6,855 nucleotides of DNA from an uncultured Pseudomonadota bacterium (GTDB lineage Bacteria > Lernaellota > Lernaellaia > Lernaellales > Lernaellaceae), in the NCBI GenBank assembly GCA_937967875.1, contig CALBTQ010000300.1, positions 1-6,855 on the forward strand, in the 5' to 3' direction. The stretch's first letter is position 1; the number at the start of each line of letters is the position of its first letter. Below, in pieces: positions 5,509 to 6,855 of the stretch. The position numbers were made by a program, and so were the translations under genes. Under the pieces are notes generated by a model. The model had not been told where the DNA came from and did not search any database. It was given only the letters and a program-made list of their open reading frames with translations.

Positions 5509-6294
5509 CTATTTCTCTGTGGTGATTTTCCCCTCTTTGGCTCGTTTGCCGTAGCCGACGATCACATAGGTGCCGCTGCGCTGATCGGTCTTGAGGCGGA
5601 TGATGTCGTTGGTTTGCGCGTCTTCCAGCAGTTCGGAAAAACTCCGGTAGCCGTGGTACGACTCGTTGAAGCTAGGCTTTTTACGCTTCATGGTGTCTTT
5701 GACCATGCTTGACCAGAGGATTTCCTTGTTTTCGCGCACCAGCGCCTCGATCGAGTCGAGCAGCAGGTGGAAGGCTTCGCGCTTTTTCTTGGGAATCTTG
5801 TCGTCCAGTTCCTCGCCCTTGGCTTCGGGGGCGATCAGATCCTCGTAAAAGATGAACTCGTCGCAGTTGTCGGCGAGCAGGCTGCTGGTCGAATCCTTCA
5901 TGCCGATGCCGATGACCCGCTTGCCGTTTTCTTTGAGCTTGGAAACCAACGGCGAAAAGTCGCTGTCGCCGGAAACGATGACGAACGTGTCGATGTGATC
6001 TTTCGAATAGCACAGGTCCATCGCGTCGACGACCAGACGGATGTCGGCGCTATTCTTGCCGGTCATCACCCGCTTGGGAATCTCGATCAACTCGATGGCG
6101 GCCTCGTGCATCATGTGTTTGTATTCAGCGTACCGCGACCAATCGGCATAGGCCGTTTTGACCACGATCTTTCCTTTTTCCACCAGGCGCGCCAGCACCT
6201 TCTGAATCTGAAACTTGGTCTTGCGATCCTTGAAGCCCAGCGCCAGGTTTTCAAAATCGATAAATACAGCCAGATTGCTTTCCGCCTCAGGCAT
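5509..6294 (-). CDS. NYN (PIN-like, LabA/DUF88) domain protein with C-terminal OST-HTH/LOTUS domain
   Basis: A 261-residue cytoplasmic protein, probably an RNA-acting nuclease or RNA-binding factor. The N-terminal NYN domain (about 7-155) has FIDFENL with Asp13 and Asn16, SADIRLVVDAMD with Asp84, Asp90 and Asp93, and SGDSDFSPLV with Asp110 and Asp112; these acidic residues form the metal site in PIN-like nucleases. Residues about 172-250 match the OST-HTH/LOTUS pattern (PSFNESYHGYRSFSELLEDA), a winged-helix fold linked to RNA and, in studied cases, G-rich RNA binding. A charged linker with PKKKR (168-172) joins them. ATG 6294 is supported by GGAAAGGA (6301-6308), six bases upstream. It is convergent with acs and follows a membrane-protein gene by 89 bp, with its own likely promoter. 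Fold assignment is firm; nuclease activity and target are inference. Confidence 0.92.
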   Translation of the reverse strand: MPEAESNLAVFIDFENLALGFKDRKTKFQIQKVLARLVEKGKIVVKTAYADWSRYAEYKHMMHEAAIELIEIPKRVMTGKNSADIRLVVDAMDLCYSKDHIDTFVIVSGDSDFSPLVSKLKENGKRVIGIGMKDSTSSLLADNCDEFIFYEDLIAPEAKGEELDDKIPKKKREAFHLLLDSIEALVRENKEILWSSMVKDTMKRKKPSFNESYHGYRSFSELLEDAQTNDIIRLKTDQRSGTYVIVGYGKRAKEGKITTEK

Positions 6295-6326
6295 TCGTTT
6301 TCCTTTCCGTATTGGAGAACCCGCTC

Positions 6327-6348
6327 ATTATACATGCTTGGTGCGCGC
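6327..6348 (-). promoter_or_regulatory. Candidate promoter of the NYN/LOTUS gene
   Basis: A perfect TATAAT (6327-6332, minus strand) lies 32 bases before the ATG. The best upstream partner at 16 bases is a weak TTTATT (about 6349-6354), so the -10 carries most of the evidence. It suggests the gene need not depend on read-through from the membrane-protein gene. Confidence 0.5.
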
Positions 6349-6383
6349 AATAAAGCGCTTGTTCCGCAGCAGTCGGCGGGCGG

Positions 6384-6767
6384 TCATTTGGATGATGTGG
6401 GGTCTTTTCCCTTTTGTTTACGCGGCAGGATGAACAATAGCGTGTAAAGAACAGCCAGTGCTCCGAAATAAAATTGTCCGGCCAGATTGTGGAAAAAATC
6501 GAAACTGACGCCGACCAGGGTCAACAGAACGCCGAAAGAAAAATACCCGTATGGATTTTCCGAGCGACGCCAGATGGCCAGCGCCAGCACGAACAAGCCC
6601 AACACCACCATGATCACGGCGGTCACCGGCCGTCCCATGAACGAGGAAGACAATAAATTCGGCAACGCATTGTTTTGCGCGGCGAGGTTGAACCAGAGCT
6701 GCGGCAAACCGATGGCAAAGACGGATCCGGCCAACATGGCCAAAAGCGTTTTCCGCGAGAGCTTCAA
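6384..6767 (-). CDS. Small membrane protein with four predicted TM segments, unknown function
   Basis: Not recognised. With the TTG start it has 127 residues and four hydrophobic stretches, at about 7-26, 48-66, 76-94 and 98-115, ending in a basic, polar tail rich in Lys with SSK at the end. A short polar loop with QNNALPN follows TM1, and RRSENPYGYFSF precedes TM3; no catalytic motif is evident. The start is chosen as TTG 6767 because AGGAGA (6773-6778) sits five bases upstream and the protein then begins KLSRK directly before TM1. The longer GTG at 6791 has its purine-rich stretch directly abutting the codon, with no spacing. Only 38 bases of genome remain upstream before the adapter, so the promoter and any operon partner are unseen. 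It may be the last gene of a longer unit. Confidence 0.75.
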   Translation of the reverse strand: MKLSRKTLLAMLAGSVFAIGLPQLWFNLAAQNNALPNLLSSSFMGRPVTAVIMVVLGLFVLALAIWRRSENPYGYFSFGVLLTLVGVSFDFFHNLAGQFYFGALAVLYTLLFILPRKQKGKDPTSSK

Positions 6768-6805
6768 AACAGTCTCCTGAAGAGTAGACACTCCTCTTTC
6801 TCCAT

Positions 6806-6855
6806 AGATCGGAAGAGCGTCGTGTAGGGAAAGAGTGTAGATTTCGGTGGTCGCC
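6806..6855. other. Illumina P5/TruSeq adapter, inverted copy (assembly contamination)
   Basis: AGATCGGAAGAGCGTCGTGT and the bases that follow are the reverse complement of the P5/TruSeq adapter, with one mismatch (T at 6843 for C). It is library sequence and mirrors the copy at 1-46. Confidence 0.98.

Noticed and set aside
5767..6447. 226-codon plus-strand frame opposite the NYN/LOTUS gene
   Set aside because: Antisense shadow; no ribosome-binding site or domain, while the minus-strand frame carries the full NYN and LOTUS patterns.
1..6855. CRISPR array, integrase, transposase or phage genes
   Set aside because: No regularly spaced repeats and no such protein motifs are seen on either strand; tRNA genes are present but no integrase or attachment-site duplication accompanies them.

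Overview
The window is a short bacterial contig. Its genes are high-GC with strong G/C preference at third codon positions, and they have Shine-Dalgarno sites and rho-independent terminators. The Acs-like acetyl-CoA synthetase, RND-type exporter and NYN/LOTUS protein would fit a deltaproteobacterium-like or related uncultured lineage, but nothing here fixes the taxon. Both ends (1-46 and 6806-6855) are untrimmed Illumina P5/TruSeq adapter in opposite orientations. The biological sequence is therefore 47-6805, and the terminal 'inverted repeat' is artificial.

Layout. 47-2158 (-): a large RND/MMPL-family exporter whose C-terminus is cut off by the contig edge. 2223-2715 (-): an AT-richer patch holding a four-helix-bundle (23S rRNA IVS-type) gene broken by one in-frame TAA, followed by the 3' remnant of a second, diverged copy. 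The patch also has short repeats, a perfect hairpin and imperfect inverted repeats around the first copy. 2820-3009 (-): tRNA-Gln(CTG) then tRNA-Glu(CTC), with a plausible promoter and a strong terminator. 3010-3439: a divergent intergenic region with the tRNA promoter on one side and a candidate acs promoter on the other; the latter carries an 18-bp TGAATGA-N4-TCATTCA operator-like palindrome. 3440-5416 (+): a complete acetyl-CoA synthetase gene ending in a textbook terminator. 5509-6294 (-): a NYN (PIN-like) nuclease-fold protein with a C-terminal OST-HTH/LOTUS domain. 6384-6767 (-): a small four-TM membrane protein of unknown function.

How the parts relate. The genes do not form one pathway. 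Acs activates acetate for central metabolism, and its promoter region suggests repression by a TetR-type fatty-acid/acyl-CoA regulator. The two tRNAs are probably one transcript. The exporter, the NYN/LOTUS protein and the membrane protein each look like separate units. I found no CRISPR array, no complete mobile element and no convincing new multi-gene system. The points most worth a second look are the broken and duplicated four-helix-bundle locus, the acs operator and leader, and the adapter contamination.
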